DNA of 64,000 nt from Sporolactobacillus spathodeae (GCF_016908935.1 NZ_JAFBEV010000001.1:62001-126000); one strand, 5' to 3'. Shown: positions 53,113-62,408, numbered from the stretch's first letter. Notes: generated by a model not told the origin, from the sequence alone. Translations and numbers: made by a program.

Positions 53113-53982
53113 TTGAAAATAAAATGGAACTCGTTTTATCAGGATTCTAAAGTGCTGACAATTGTCACCCTTGGGGCCTTGCTGAATGCCGCAGCGCTGA
53201 ATATTTTTTTGATACCAGCAAAAGTTCTTTCAGGTGGCGTCACCGGTATTGCTCAGCTGCTTTCAACATTATTGGAGCAAACGCCGATGCATGTAGGCAC
53301 AGGTATCTTGCTGCTTCTCTTTAATATTCCTGTTGCATATGTCGGTTGGATAAAAGTTGGCCATCGATTCACGTTCTACAGTGCAATTAGTGTTTTGCTC
53401 ACAACTTTATTTATGGAATTCATTCCTGTGCATCCATTAACCGAGGATATTTTATTAAACGCGGTTTTTGGAGGCGTTGTGCAATCTGTTGGTGTTGGTA
53501 TTACATTGAAATTCGGCGCATCCACCGGGGGCATGGATATCATTGCGATGATTCTCTCGCGCGTGAAGGATCGGCCGTTCGGTTTTTATATGTTTGCATT
53601 AAATGCCGTGATTATTCTTTCCGCTGGTTTTCTTTTTGGATGGCGTCGTGCATTGTATACATTGCTCGAGTTATATGTTGCTACGCGAATCGTCGATGCA
53701 ATTCATACCAGTTATGTTAAATTGACTGCATGGGTGGTTACGGATAAAGCGGAGGAATTGCAAAAAGCTATCTATGCCCATCTTGAACGCGGTATAACAC
53801 GAATTCCTTCAAAAGGCGGTTTTACTGGCCGTGATCGCGACACATTGATGATTGTCATTACAAGGTACGAGCTCTATGAATTAAGAAGAATTATTCAGTC
53901 AATTGATCCATTCGCGTTCACAAATATCGTCGAAACGATCGCTGTGTTTGGTCTTTTTCGCAAAGAAAGAAAGCTAAAGTAA
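53113..53982 (+). CDS. YitT-family membrane protein (DUF2179)
   Basis: 289 aa. Five or six N-terminal helices (LNIFLIPAKVLSGGVTGIAQ, KFGASTGGMDIIAMILSR), then a cytoplasmic DUF2179 domain (GITRIPSKGGFTGRDRDTLM). The family has several paralogues in Bacilli; no transport or enzymatic role is established. TTG 53113 follows TAGGAG by 10 bases. Confidence 0.9.
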   Translation: MKIKWNSFYQDSKVLTIVTLGALLNAAALNIFLIPAKVLSGGVTGIAQLLSTLLEQTPMHVGTGILLLLFNIPVAYVGWIKVGHRFTFYSAISVLLTTLFMEFIPVHPLTEDILLNAVFGGVVQSVGVGITLKFGASTGGMDIIAMILSRVKDRPFGFYMFALNAVIILSAGFLFGWRRALYTLLELYVATRIVDAIHTSYVKLTAWVVTDKAEELQKAIYAHLERGITRIPSKGGFTGRDRDTLMIVITRYELYELRRIIQSIDPFAFTNIVETIAVFGLFRKERKLK

Positions 53983-54021
53983 TCATTTGATATGTAGCGC
54001 AATATTAAGCCTTTTTTTAGT

Positions 54022-54202
54022 GAGAAAGTATAAAGCTTTTCGCACAAAAATGCAGCGAGGCGCTGGCGCCATGCGGGAAAAGCGAGCCAAGTGAGACCCC
54101 GCAGATTCTCGCTTGTCTGAGGAGACGCGCGGCGCCCGCGGCAAGCGAGCAGCCGAAGCGCAATGGTTAAAAAAGGACTTGGCTATGCCAAGTTTTTCTG
54201 AT
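54022..54202 (+). repeat. Dispersed intergenic repeat, copy 12 (best full-length subfamily A)
   Basis: Runs from gagaaagtataaagcttttc, gcacaaaaatgcagcgaggc and atgcgggaaaagcgagccaa, through gtgagaccccgcagattctc, gcttgtctgaggagacgcgc and ggcgcccgcggcaagcgagc, to agccgaagcgcaatgg and the perfect hairpin acttggctatgccaagt followed by ttttct. It serves as the reference copy. Confidence 0.88.
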
Positions 54203-54224
54203 CTTTGATTGAAGGAGTGACTTG

Positions 54225-54530
54225 ATGAAGGCATCACGAATTCTTAAATGGGTTTCGGCTGGGTTTGAGGCATTGCTTGGTATTCCTTTTTTTGGCGGCT
54301 TGCTCGTGATCAGTCTCGGATGGTCACCACTTGGCGCGGCATTGATCCTCCACATTGTGACGTTGATTTTTTGCGCGCAGGAGAGGGCAACCTATGCAGG
54401 CAGCATCCTTGGAATCGTGACCAGTTTAATTGCTTGGATTCCTTTTGTTGGGATGATTATGCATTTAACCACGGCAATTGTTCTGCTTATAAGTGCCGCA
54501 ATTCAAAAAGAGGACCGCTTTTTCGGCTAA
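54225..54530 (+). CDS. Hypothetical small membrane protein
   Basis: 101 aa with four closely spaced hydrophobic segments (about residues 11-27, 29-49, 56-73, 75-92) and almost no loops. The family is not recognised with confidence. ATG 54225 follows GAAGGAG by 7-8 bases, and a good terminator lies downstream. It lies 22 bases after repeat copy 12, whose hairpin could influence its expression. Confidence 0.75.
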   Translation: MKASRILKWVSAGFEALLGIPFFGGLLVISLGWSPLGAALILHIVTLIFCAQERATYAGSILGIVTSLIAWIPFVGMIMHLTTAIVLLISAAIQKEDRFFG

Positions 54531-54646
54531 AGTATCTATTCTGCAAATACGTCGATTCAGCGCATGCTTAGCACAATCACGCTTGTGCGCGTCAGTCGGG
54601 GATATCGCATTTTTCACGTAAAATCAACTACATTAATTACTCTTGT

Positions 54647-54687
54647 AAAAAGCCCGTTGAAGCGATGCACTTCAGCGGGCTTTTTTA
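54647..54687. terminator. Bidirectional terminator between convergent genes
   Basis: AAAAGCCCGTTGAAG pairs with CTTCAGCGGGCTTTT, with A- and T-runs on either side; it ends at the stop codon of the lysozyme-like gene. Confidence 0.85.
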
Positions 54688-55284
54688 TGAATCACTTTTC
54701 TTGGCGATTGCTTGCTTTTCCTTCTCATTATAATAGTAGCGCAGAACATGGCTGACATAATGCGGATCACCATAGGAACGCCAACCGAATTCGGCTGCTT
54801 TTTTCTTCGCAAATTGATCGGCGAGTGCTTGTGAGTACTGACCACCATGTGCCCGTACGTAGTCAGTGAAGCCAATACCAAAATTGTAGCTTTGTAGTGC
54901 CAAACGAACATCTCCGTTTGACTGGTCAAGCGATTTTCTAAAGTATTTTGTACCAGCTGCAATGGATTCGGTCGGATCTTTTATCGAGTCCCTTGGCAGT
55001 CCTTGACTTTCTGAAGCCTGCATCACATCCACCGAATTTCCTTTAGACTCCTGCATCGCCATTGCCATCAATAAATCAGTTTTGTTTTCGAGCCCGTAAA
55101 CGCGCGCATATTTTTTGAAAACAGGTCGATAGGCTTCTATTTTCTGGCTGATCACGCGATCATCATTCAAAAAGGGAACATGATCGGCTGCAGGACTGAA
55201 TTTGCTGGATATGATAAAAAGAAGGAGATAGGAGAAACCGATCAGTGTCAGCATTGAGACAATCCAGACTAATAATTTTTTCAC
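54685..55284 (-). CDS. Lysozyme-like protein (CwlT N-terminal-domain type)
   Basis: 199 aa. One N-terminal membrane anchor or signal (about residues 3-26), then a lysozyme-superfamily domain with MAMAMQESKGNSVDVMQASE (catalytic Glu region), GLPRDSIKDPTESIAAGTKY and LALQSYNFGIGFTDYV. Similar domains cleave glycan strands in conjugative-element proteins such as CwlT, but many chromosomal copies exist. GTG 55284 follows AGAGGA by 8 bases. No conjugation genes are nearby. Confidence 0.85.
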   Translation of the reverse strand: MKKLLVWIVSMLTLIGFSYLLLFIISSKFSPAADHVPFLNDDRVISQKIEAYRPVFKKYARVYGLENKTDLLMAMAMQESKGNSVDVMQASESQGLPRDSIKDPTESIAAGTKYFRKSLDQSNGDVRLALQSYNFGIGFTDYVRAHGGQYSQALADQFAKKKAAEFGWRSYGDPHYVSHVLRYYYNEKEKQAIAKKSDS

Positions 55285-55479
55285 GCAAACATTCCTCTGT
55301 GTTGTATGAGATCTAGTGTATATATTTTTCATAATAATCTTCTTTTTTCCGTCCGTAAATGGTCAAATATTGTCTGTCGTTTGTCAGGTACCTCAGTCCA
55401 TTTCTCACATGCCCAGATTTTTTGCATAAGATGGTGGAGTAACTAAATTGGTCTGGATGATCAGGAAAGGATGACCTTA

Positions 55480-57330
55480 ATGTGCGGGATTACAGGCTGG
55501 ATTGACTGGCAGAACGATCTGCGCGGTGAAGAAAAAACGTTGTTGGGTATGTCGCAGACACTGACCAAACGCGGTCCAGATGATTTGGCTGTTTGGCTGT
55601 CGGAGCAAGCGGCGTTTGGGCATGCCCGGCTAGTCGTTGTTGATCCGGAAAACGGCCGCCAGCCGATGAAGAAGACGGCAGAAGGCAACGATTATGTTCT
55701 TGTGTATAACGGAGAACTTTATAATACGGAAGAAATCAGAGAGGATTTGCTGCGCGCAGGCTATCGATTTAAAGGACATTCGGATACTGAAGTTTTGCTG
55801 ACTGCCTATATCGAATGGCGCGAAAATTGTTTGGCGCATTTTAACGGGATATTTGCTTTTGTTATTTGGGATGCAAAGCGTCGACTAATGTTTGCCGCCC
55901 GCGATCGAATGGGCGTCAAACCATTGTTTTATAGCCATGAAGGCAATCGATTGCTTTTTGGTTCGGAGATCAAAGCGATTTTGGCACATCCGACTATCAA
56001 GCCATCGATTGATCGCGAAGGTTTATCGGAAGTCTTTGGTCTTGGACCATCGCGAACGCCGGGGCATGGCATCTATCAGGGCATCGATGAACTGCGTCCG
56101 GCACACGCGATGACATTTACAGCAAACGGCCTGAAAATCTGGCGTTACTGGAATGTGAAGAGTGCGGAACACACCGACAACGTGGAGGAGACGGCGGAAC
56201 AGATCCGCTTTTTATTGAAGGACGCCGTTGAAAGGCAGCTCTTTGCTGATGTACCTGTCACGACTTTTCTCTCTGGAGGGCTTGATTCAAGCGGCATTTC
56301 AGCGCTCGCAGCGGAATATTTTAAAGAAAAAGGGCGGGGACCGCTGCACACCTATTCAATCGATTATATTAATAATGATCAATATTTCCATACAAGTAAA
56401 TTTCAGCCGAACAGCGATGCACCATTTATTCAGGAAGTCGCTGACTACCTTGGTACGGAGCATCATAATCTGGTCATTAACAATGAGCAGCTCGTTCAAT
56501 ACTTGAAGAAAGCGATTCATGTCCGTGATATGCCGGGTTACGCCGATGTCGATTCCTCACTTCTCTGGTTCTGCGAAGGAATTAAAAAGGAGTTCACCGT
56601 TGCGTTATCGGGTGAATGCGCCGATGAAATTTTTGGTGGTTATCCGTGGTTTCACAGTCCAGAAACATCGGCAAAAGAGGGTTTCCCATGGATGCGCTCG
56701 ACGGATGCACGCCAGGAATTGCTCAATGACAAATGGGGCAGTCGCCTGCATTTGAAAGATTATTCCTTAATGCGCTTTAACGAAACGGTTGCTGAGACAC
56801 CGAGACTTGATGGTGAAACCGGTGTCGATGCCAAGCGGCGCGAGCTATTCTACCTGAATCTCAACTGGTTCATGACCGCACTGCTTGATCGCAAGGACCG
56901 GATGAGTATGGGTGCCAGCCTCGAAGTGCGCGTGCCTTTTGCCGATCACCGGATTGTGCAGTATCTATGGAATGTGCCGTGGGCGATGAAGATGCTTGAC
57001 GGCCGCGAGAAAGGAATTTTACGCAAAGCGCTTAAAGGCTATCTTCCGGACGATGTGCTATACCGGAAGAAAAGCCCGTATCCAAAAACCTACCATCCGG
57101 ACTATACAAAAGGCGTTTCATCTTGGCTGCAACAGGTATTGGATAAACCGAACGCGCCACTGCTTGAAATAATGGATAAACAAAAAATACAATCGATCGT
57201 TGACACTGGCGGTGCCTCATTTAAAGTTCCATGGTTCGGTCAGTTAATGACCGGTCCGCAGCTGATCGCCCATCTCGCAATGATCAACGAATGGCTGGAA
57301 ACGTATCACGTCGATATTGTTGATCGGTGA
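55480..57330 (+). CDS. asnO: Asparagine synthetase (glutamine-hydrolysing), AsnO type
   Basis: 616 aa. ATG 55480 gives the obligatory Met-Cys start (MCGITGWIDW); the codon at 55471 would bury the catalytic cysteine. LVVVDPENGRQPM and LVYNGELYNTEEI belong to the glutaminase domain, FLSGGLDSSGISALA and LSGECADEIFGGYPWFH to the ATP/aspartate site. It is very close to B. subtilis AsnO (YisO), linked to sporulation there. It differs clearly from the AsnB-type paralogue at 4.5 kb. Confidence 0.93.
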   Translation: MCGITGWIDWQNDLRGEEKTLLGMSQTLTKRGPDDLAVWLSEQAAFGHARLVVVDPENGRQPMKKTAEGNDYVLVYNGELYNTEEIREDLLRAGYRFKGHSDTEVLLTAYIEWRENCLAHFNGIFAFVIWDAKRRLMFAARDRMGVKPLFYSHEGNRLLFGSEIKAILAHPTIKPSIDREGLSEVFGLGPSRTPGHGIYQGIDELRPAHAMTFTANGLKIWRYWNVKSAEHTDNVEETAEQIRFLLKDAVERQLFADVPVTTFLSGGLDSSGISALAAEYFKEKGRGPLHTYSIDYINNDQYFHTSKFQPNSDAPFIQEVADYLGTEHHNLVINNEQLVQYLKKAIHVRDMPGYADVDSSLLWFCEGIKKEFTVALSGECADEIFGGYPWFHSPETSAKEGFPWMRSTDARQELLNDKWGSRLHLKDYSLMRFNETVAETPRLDGETGVDAKRRELFYLNLNWFMTALLDRKDRMSMGASLEVRVPFADHRIVQYLWNVPWAMKMLDGREKGILRKALKGYLPDDVLYRKKSPYPKTYHPDYTKGVSSWLQQVLDKPNAPLLEIMDKQKIQSIVDTGGASFKVPWFGQLMTGPQLIAHLAMINEWLETYHVDIVDR

Positions 57331-57351
57331 TCGTAAAATGATGACAAATCG

Positions 57352-57396
57352 TAAGCCGGTTTCCACCGAGTCATTCGGAAGGAGGCCGGTTTATTT
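57352..57396 (+). terminator. Terminator after asnO
   Basis: CCGG and TCC segments pair with GGA and CCGG around an inner CCGA/TCGG stem, followed by TTTATTT; imperfect but well placed. Confidence 0.55.
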
Positions 57397-57401
57397 AGAA
57401 A

Positions 57402-57491
57402 TAAGAAAGTATAAAGATTTTTGCACAAAATGCAGCGAGCAACCGAAGCGCAATTGTTGAAAAGGACTTGGCTATGCCAAGTCCTTTTCTG
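57402..57491 (+). repeat. Dispersed intergenic repeat, copy 13 (clean internal deletion)
   Basis: The left end (ataagaaagtataaagattt, ttgcacaaaatgcagcgagc) is fused directly to the right end (aaccgaagcgcaattgttga, acttggctatgccaagt). The missing part is what lies between two GCGAG repeats in the full-length copy. Confidence 0.85.
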
Positions 57492-57595
57492 ATTATCGAG
57501 AAATGTAGTTGCCGAATGTTTTAGTCATTCAAGCAATAGTATTGGTGCTCGATACCGTCTCACGTCATACTTTTACTTTTTTACGAGTGTATAAT

Positions 57596-57609
57596 TGAAC
57601 ACGTTTTCA
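57596..57609. promoter_or_regulatory. cre-like site before the LacI gene
   Basis: TGAACACGTTTTCA differs at one defined position from TGWNANCGNTNNCA. It directly follows a TATAAT (57590-57595) upstream of the regulator gene, so it may bind CcpA or the LacI-family protein itself. Confidence 0.45.
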
Positions 57610-57695
57610 TTTTTTGAATCTCTAAACAAGGGTGGAGCAAGCGGCCATGTTATAATGAGACATAGATACGACCTCAGTGGATCGGAGGCAACCAT

Positions 57696-58658
57696 ATGGC
57701 AACGATTAAGGATGTTGCAAGGCTGGCTGTTGTATCAAAAATGACGGTGTCTCGCGTCATTAACCATCCAGATAAAGTGTCGCTTGAATTGCGTCGTCTT
57801 GTTTATCAGGCGATGAAAGATTTGAATTATATTCCTAACTTTGCGGCACGAGCGTTGGTTCAGAATCGAACGCAAATTGTTAAAGTTTTGATTCTGGAAG
57901 AAATGGACACCACTGAGCCTTATTATATGAATCTTCTATCAGGAATCGCCAAAGAATTAGATAAACACTATTATGCGTTGCAGCTCGTTTCACGACATTC
58001 GCGTCAAATCGGATCATGTGATGGTTTAATTGTGACAGGGATGCGTACCAAAGATTACGATGAGATTATTGCTCCGCTTGAGCAACCTGTTGTTCTTTTC
58101 GGACAGAATGAACGAGGCTATGATTTTGTTGATGTGGATAATGAACAAGGAATGATGATGGCAACACAGCATTTGATTGATATTGGTTTTGAAAATATAA
58201 TCTTTTTTGGTATAGATCTCAATGAACCCTTCATGCAAGCGCGGAAAAGGGGCTATGAGAAAAAGATGAGCGAATTTGGATTGACAAAGACCACTTATTT
58301 TATGAAAAATAGTTCACACGCTGCCCAGTCAAAGGCCATGCACCTCCTGCATAATTTTCGTCCGGGTTCCGCTTTTGTTTGTGCTTCCGACCGTATTGGT
58401 CTCGGCGTAGTTCGAGCGGTGCAGGAATTTGGCTATTCGATTCCAAACGATGTCGCAGTGACTGGTTTTGATGGTGTCTTTCTTGATCAGATTGCTGATC
58501 CGAAACTGACCACGGTGCGACAACCGGTCATTGAAATGGGTCAGGAACTTGCTCGAATGTTATTGAAAAAAATAAATAATAACAAAAGTGATAAACAAGT
58601 TGGCCGTATTTTCCAGCCAAAATTGATTATTCGTCAGTCGACGGTTCGACAATGCTAG
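57696..58658 (+). CDS. LacI-family regulator of the sugar cluster
   Basis: 320 aa. The N-terminal LacI helix-turn-helix is MATIKDVARLAVVSKMTVSR with VINHPDKVS; the periplasmic-binding-type ligand domain follows, with CASDRIGLGVVRAVQEFGYS and PNDVAVTGFDG. It precedes an alpha-glycosidase and sugar ABC genes, so it is probably a maltodextrin-type repressor (MalR/YvdE-like). Palindromic CG-centred sites upstream of the binding-protein gene are likely targets. ATG follows GGAGG. Confidence 0.88.
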   Translation: MATIKDVARLAVVSKMTVSRVINHPDKVSLELRRLVYQAMKDLNYIPNFAARALVQNRTQIVKVLILEEMDTTEPYYMNLLSGIAKELDKHYYALQLVSRHSRQIGSCDGLIVTGMRTKDYDEIIAPLEQPVVLFGQNERGYDFVDVDNEQGMMMATQHLIDIGFENIIFFGIDLNEPFMQARKRGYEKKMSEFGLTKTTYFMKNSSHAAQSKAMHLLHNFRPGSAFVCASDRIGLGVVRAVQEFGYSIPNDVAVTGFDGVFLDQIADPKLTTVRQPVIEMGQELARMLLKKINNNKSDKQVGRIFQPKLIIRQSTVRQC

Positions 58659-58820
58659 TTATTTCACCAACCGCGTAATACAAGGCCGCGTCATAATGTT
58701 CAAGGAACGCGCGTGAGTAACGTACTGTTTTTCGACATGCTACTGTTTATCTCCGTATTTTTGTTACGATAATAACGAGAGAAACAAGCGATCACAAATG
58801 TGCGGGAGGAAAATGTGGAA

Positions 58821-60614
58821 ATGGAAGAAGCAGCCATTTATCATCAGCCATGCAGCATGTTTGCTTATCCCTATGACCGGAAAACATTCCATTTGCGGAT
58901 TCGGACAAAAAAAGGGGATATTCGCTCTGTCGTCTGTTTTTTTGGTGATCCCTATGAAAATCACAAAAATGAAAATGGACGTATCGTACCTGCTTTGAAC
59001 CAAAAAGACATGCGCCTTACTGCGCAAACTGAGCTGCATGATTACTGGTTTACCGAAGTTGCATTGCCATTTTACCGGCTCCACTATGCCTTTGTGCTGA
59101 CTTCGGTTCAAGATGAAACGATTTTTTATGGTGATCGTGGCATGATGCAAGATAGTGCATTATCTTTTAGCTTCTCAGAAAACTTTTTTAAGTATCCATA
59201 TATACACGAGAATGATTGTTTCAAAGCACCGGATTGGGTCAAGAAAACAGTTTGGTACCAGATCTTTCCTGAACGTTTTGCCAATGGCAACCCCGCAATC
59301 TCACCCGTCCAGACACTCCCTTGGGGAAGCAAAGACCCGGGACGTGACGATTTTTTCGGCGGTGACCTCCAGGGGATTATTGATCATCTGGATTATCTAC
59401 AAAATCTGGGAATCAACGGTATTTATCTAACCCCTATTTTTACAGCCCCTACTAATCATAAATATGATACATTGGATTATTTTTCAGTTGATCCCCATTT
59501 TGGCGATAAAGAAGTCTTACGTACATTGATAAAGCAAGCACACAAAAGAAGCATTCGTGTCATGTTAGATGCTGTTTTTAATCATATCGGCAGTACCTCG
59601 ATGCAGTGGCAGGATGTTATTCGTCATGGAGAAAACTCGCGATATAAGGATTGGTTTTATATACGCTCTTTCCCAGTGCAAGAAGGCGAAAACGGAAATA
59701 TTGAGGGGCAAACGACATTGTCCTACGATACGTTTGCTTTTACACCAAAAATGCCGAAATTGAATACGGAGAACCAGGAAGTGCGCGACTATCTACTTAG
59801 GATTGCTCTTTATTGGATCAAAGAATTTGACATTGACGGTTGGCGGCTTGATGTGGCAAATGAAGTCGATGGGCAATTCTGGCGCGCCTTTCATCAGGCA
59901 GTGATAGGTGAGAAAAGCGACTGCTATATCGTTGGCGAGATCTGGCATAATGCTTGGAATTGGCTTCAAGGCGATATGTTTCACAGTGTAATGAATTATC
60001 CGCTCTCGCAAACAATTATTGATTATTTCATTGAGAATAAACTTAAGGCAACTCAGGCGGTTAGCGCGATAAACGCCCATTATATGAACTATCAGGCGCA
60101 GGTGAGCGAAGTTGCATTCAACTTGCTGGACAGCCATGACACCGCTCGGATTCTGACAAAAGCGCGAGGGGACAAGCAAAAAGTCCGACTGGCTTTAGCC
60201 TTTCTCTTTTCGCAGACGGGTTCCCCCTGTATTTATTATGGAACAGAAGTGGGTATGGATGGAGCCAATGATCCGCTCTGCCGAAAATGTATGATTTGGG
60301 ATAAAGAGAAACAAGATTTAGAAATGATGGCTTTTGTAAAAAAAATAATTCGATTGCGAAAGGATAATCAGCCCGTTTTGACTTATGGCAGATTGGACTG
60401 GTTGATTGTCGACAATGCTAAGGATTTGCTTTGTTTTCGCAGAGTGTACCAAGATCGAACACTATACTTCTTTTTTAACCATGGGAACAATGATCAGACA
60501 TTATCGCTAGATGAAAGCAATGTATTGCTTTTTGATCTTTGGAACGATTACAGAGTCGACGGTACAAATCTCTTCGTTCCTTGCCAACAGTTCAGAATTT
60601 TTGCTGAAGCGTAG
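58821..60614 (+). CDS. GH13 alpha-glycosidase (neopullulanase/cyclomaltodextrinase type)
   Basis: About 597 aa with no signal peptide, so cytoplasmic. An N-terminal CBM34-like domain (to about residue 120) precedes the GH13 barrel: DAVFNHIG, GWRLDVANEV (catalytic Asp), VGEIWHNAWNW (catalytic Glu) and LLDSHDTARIL (third Asp). This is the layout of intracellular GH13_20 enzymes that cleave cyclodextrins, pullulan or maltodextrins brought in by ABC systems. ATG 58821 is preferred (GGGAGG 11 bases upstream); GTG 58815 is possible. Confidence 0.9.
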   Translation: MEEAAIYHQPCSMFAYPYDRKTFHLRIRTKKGDIRSVVCFFGDPYENHKNENGRIVPALNQKDMRLTAQTELHDYWFTEVALPFYRLHYAFVLTSVQDETIFYGDRGMMQDSALSFSFSENFFKYPYIHENDCFKAPDWVKKTVWYQIFPERFANGNPAISPVQTLPWGSKDPGRDDFFGGDLQGIIDHLDYLQNLGINGIYLTPIFTAPTNHKYDTLDYFSVDPHFGDKEVLRTLIKQAHKRSIRVMLDAVFNHIGSTSMQWQDVIRHGENSRYKDWFYIRSFPVQEGENGNIEGQTTLSYDTFAFTPKMPKLNTENQEVRDYLLRIALYWIKEFDIDGWRLDVANEVDGQFWRAFHQAVIGEKSDCYIVGEIWHNAWNWLQGDMFHSVMNYPLSQTIIDYFIENKLKATQAVSAINAHYMNYQAQVSEVAFNLLDSHDTARILTKARGDKQKVRLALAFLFSQTGSPCIYYGTEVGMDGANDPLCRKCMIWDKEKQDLEMMAFVKKIIRLRKDNQPVLTYGRLDWLIVDNAKDLLCFRRVYQDRTLYFFFNHGNNDQTLSLDESNVLLFDLWNDYRVDGTNLFVPCQQFRIFAEA

Positions 60615-60679
60615 TCGTACATGTATTGTGGTGAAGAAGTATCGATTATCCTAAAGCGTCAATCAATTTAACATCGCCA

Positions 60680-60800
60680 TTCCGCGAAAATTGCACTGGC
60701 TCTGTCCATGCGCGTGCCAGCGAGATCCCGTATATTCTAGCTGTTGGCCGCTCGCGGTGCGCCTGCGGCAAGTGAACCCATAGCAAAAAATAATAGCAAA
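60680..60800 (+). repeat. Dispersed intergenic repeat, copy 14 (subfamily B, decayed)
   Basis: gcgcgtgccagcgagatccc, tatattctagctgt, gcgcctgcggcaagtgaacc and catagcaaaa, ending in gcaaattttaacaaa. It lies between the alpha-glycosidase and the operators of the binding-protein gene. Confidence 0.7.
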
Positions 60801-60814
60801 TTTTAACAAAAAAA

Positions 60815-60828
60815 TGTTAACGGTAACA
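60815..60828. promoter_or_regulatory. LacI-type operator, upstream site
   Basis: TGTTAACGGTAACA has perfect TGTTA/TAACA arms and the central CG typical of LacI-family operators. It lies 12 bases upstream of the candidate -35. Confidence 0.6.
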
Positions 60829-60840
60829 TCGGGCTACTGA

Positions 60841-60870
60841 TTGTCGACCGTTACTAGAGCGTGTTACGAT
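60841..60870 (+). promoter_or_regulatory. Promoter of the sugar ABC operon
   Basis: TTGTCG (60841-60846), an 18-base spacer and TACGAT (60865-60870), placed between two LacI/CcpA-type operators. The bases TGTTACGATAA also occur upstream of the alpha-glycosidase (58762-58772). Confidence 0.45.
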
Positions 60871-60884
60871 AAATATGCGCTTAA

Positions 60885-60898
60885 TGTAAACGCATACA
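60885..60898. promoter_or_regulatory. cre/LacI-type operator, downstream site
   Basis: TGTAAACGCATACA has TGTA/TACA arms and a central CG, one mismatch from the general cre pattern. It lies just past the predicted transcription start. Confidence 0.55.
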
Positions 60899-60964
60899 TT
60901 TAAGTGGCTGACGGTCAAATAGAGAGAAGTGACCATCTGCTAACAGAAAAAGGGGAGTGACGGC

Positions 60965-62245
60965 ATGAAAAAGAAGTGGTTGATGGCAGTTATCAGTTTA
61001 TTATTGGTTGTTGCGCTGACCGCGTGTTCAGGTTCCGGAAGCTCAGGCAGCAAAAAGGTAACGATTAATATTTTTCAGTATAAAGTAGAGTTTAAAAAGC
61101 AATTTAGTCAACTTGCGAAAGAATATGAGAAGACGCACCCGAATGTTACTGTGACGATTACGACTGTCGGTGGCGGCAGTGATTATGGTGCAGCACTTAA
61201 ATCAAAATTCGCCTCAGGGAATGAACCAACGATCTACAATATAGGTGGTCCTTCTGATGTGAAGGATTGGAAGGGAAAACTCGCCGATCTGTCAGGAACG
61301 AAAACAGCAAAACTAGCGCTTCCAGGAACTTTGAATGGTGTGACGGAAGGCAGTAAAGTGTACGGACTTCCGTATAACGAAGAAGGCTACGGCATCCTTT
61401 ATAACAAAAAGATATTTGCCAAAGCAGGAATCGATCCGGCTTCGATTACTTCGCTTGCGGCTTTGGAAAGTGTATCAAAAAAGTTGAATGATAAAAAAGC
61501 GGCTCTTGGGCTTAAAGCCGTCTATGCGCTTCCAGCAAAAGAAACATGGGTAACTGGCTTGCATTCGTCGAATGTCTTTCTCTCACCTGAGTTTAATCAA
61601 GATGTGACTAAAGCGTTCAAGTCGAAGACCGTTTCATTTAAATACGGAAAACAATTCAAACAATATCTGGATATTCAGCAGAAATATTCTGTTCAACCGA
61701 CGGCAAGTCTTGATTATTCAGCACAAGTAGAACAATACTTCTCGAATGGTAAAGTAGCGATGATTCAGCAAGGTGATTGGGTGTCGCCAACCATTATTGG
61801 GATCAATAAAAAATTTGAAAACTCTGGCATCGGTCTGCTCCCAATTCCAGTAGACGGGTTTAAGACAGACAGCATTCCTGTTGGTGTGCCAATGTATTGG
61901 GCGGTCAATTCAAATAAGAGTGCTCAAGAAATTAAAGCTGCAAAAGATTTTCTGAATTGGATGTACACATCGAACACCGGCAAAAAGATGGTCTTGGAAG
62001 ACTTCCAATTTATCCCGGCTTACAAAGGCTATGATACATCGAAAATTAAAGATTCATTGGCAAGACAAATTTATGATTATGCCCAAAAGAAGAAAACTAT
62101 CGGTTGGGTATTCATGGGTTATCCAACAGGTTGGGGCATGAATACGCTCGGTGTGGATATTCAAAAATATACAAGTGGAAAAATGAGTTGGGATGCACTG
62201 GTTAAAGATAGCCAGAATGCTTGGAAAACAAGTCGAAATCAATAA
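60965..62245 (+). CDS. Carbohydrate ABC transporter substrate-binding lipoprotein
   Basis: 426 aa. A lipoprotein signal peptide with the lipobox LTAC (Cys21), a Ser/Gly linker, then the family 1 solute-binding fold (LPYNEEGYGILYNKKIF, YFSNGKVAMIQQGDW, GVPMYWAVNSN). With the GH13 enzyme and two CUT1 permeases downstream, an alpha-glucoside or maltodextrin ligand is likely but unproven. ATG follows AAGGGGAGTGA. A terminator-like hairpin downstream probably makes it more abundant than the permeases. Confidence 0.9.
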   Translation: MKKKWLMAVISLLLVVALTACSGSGSSGSKKVTINIFQYKVEFKKQFSQLAKEYEKTHPNVTVTITTVGGGSDYGAALKSKFASGNEPTIYNIGGPSDVKDWKGKLADLSGTKTAKLALPGTLNGVTEGSKVYGLPYNEEGYGILYNKKIFAKAGIDPASITSLAALESVSKKLNDKKAALGLKAVYALPAKETWVTGLHSSNVFLSPEFNQDVTKAFKSKTVSFKYGKQFKQYLDIQQKYSVQPTASLDYSAQVEQYFSNGKVAMIQQGDWVSPTIIGINKKFENSGIGLLPIPVDGFKTDSIPVGVPMYWAVNSNKSAQEIKAAKDFLNWMYTSNTGKKMVLEDFQFIPAYKGYDTSKIKDSLARQIYDYAQKKKTIGWVFMGYPTGWGMNTLGVDIQKYTSGKMSWDALVKDSQNAWKTSRNQ

Positions 62246-62258
62246 AGGCTGAAAATCT

Positions 62259-62297
62259 GGGGCGAAGCAAATTATTGATTTGCTTCACCCTCTTTTC
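62259..62297 (+). terminator. Intra-operon terminator/attenuator after the binding-protein gene
   Basis: GGGcGAAGCAAAT pairs with ATTTGCTTCaCCC around a 5-base loop, followed by TCTTTTC. Confidence 0.75.
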
Positions 62298-62408
62298 ATA
62301 TATGAGAAAAAAACAGATTAGAACAAGTGGATACGCCACGACACCTTAAAAAGCACCACGTGTTAAGTCAGGGTAGACACTATCGCGGCTAGGATGGGAG
62401 AAATTCAA

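Noticed and set aside
54685-55284. Lysozyme-like gene as evidence of an integrated conjugative element
   Set aside because: No integrase, relaxase, type IV secretion or attachment-site repeats are nearby; neighbours are ordinary chromosomal genes.
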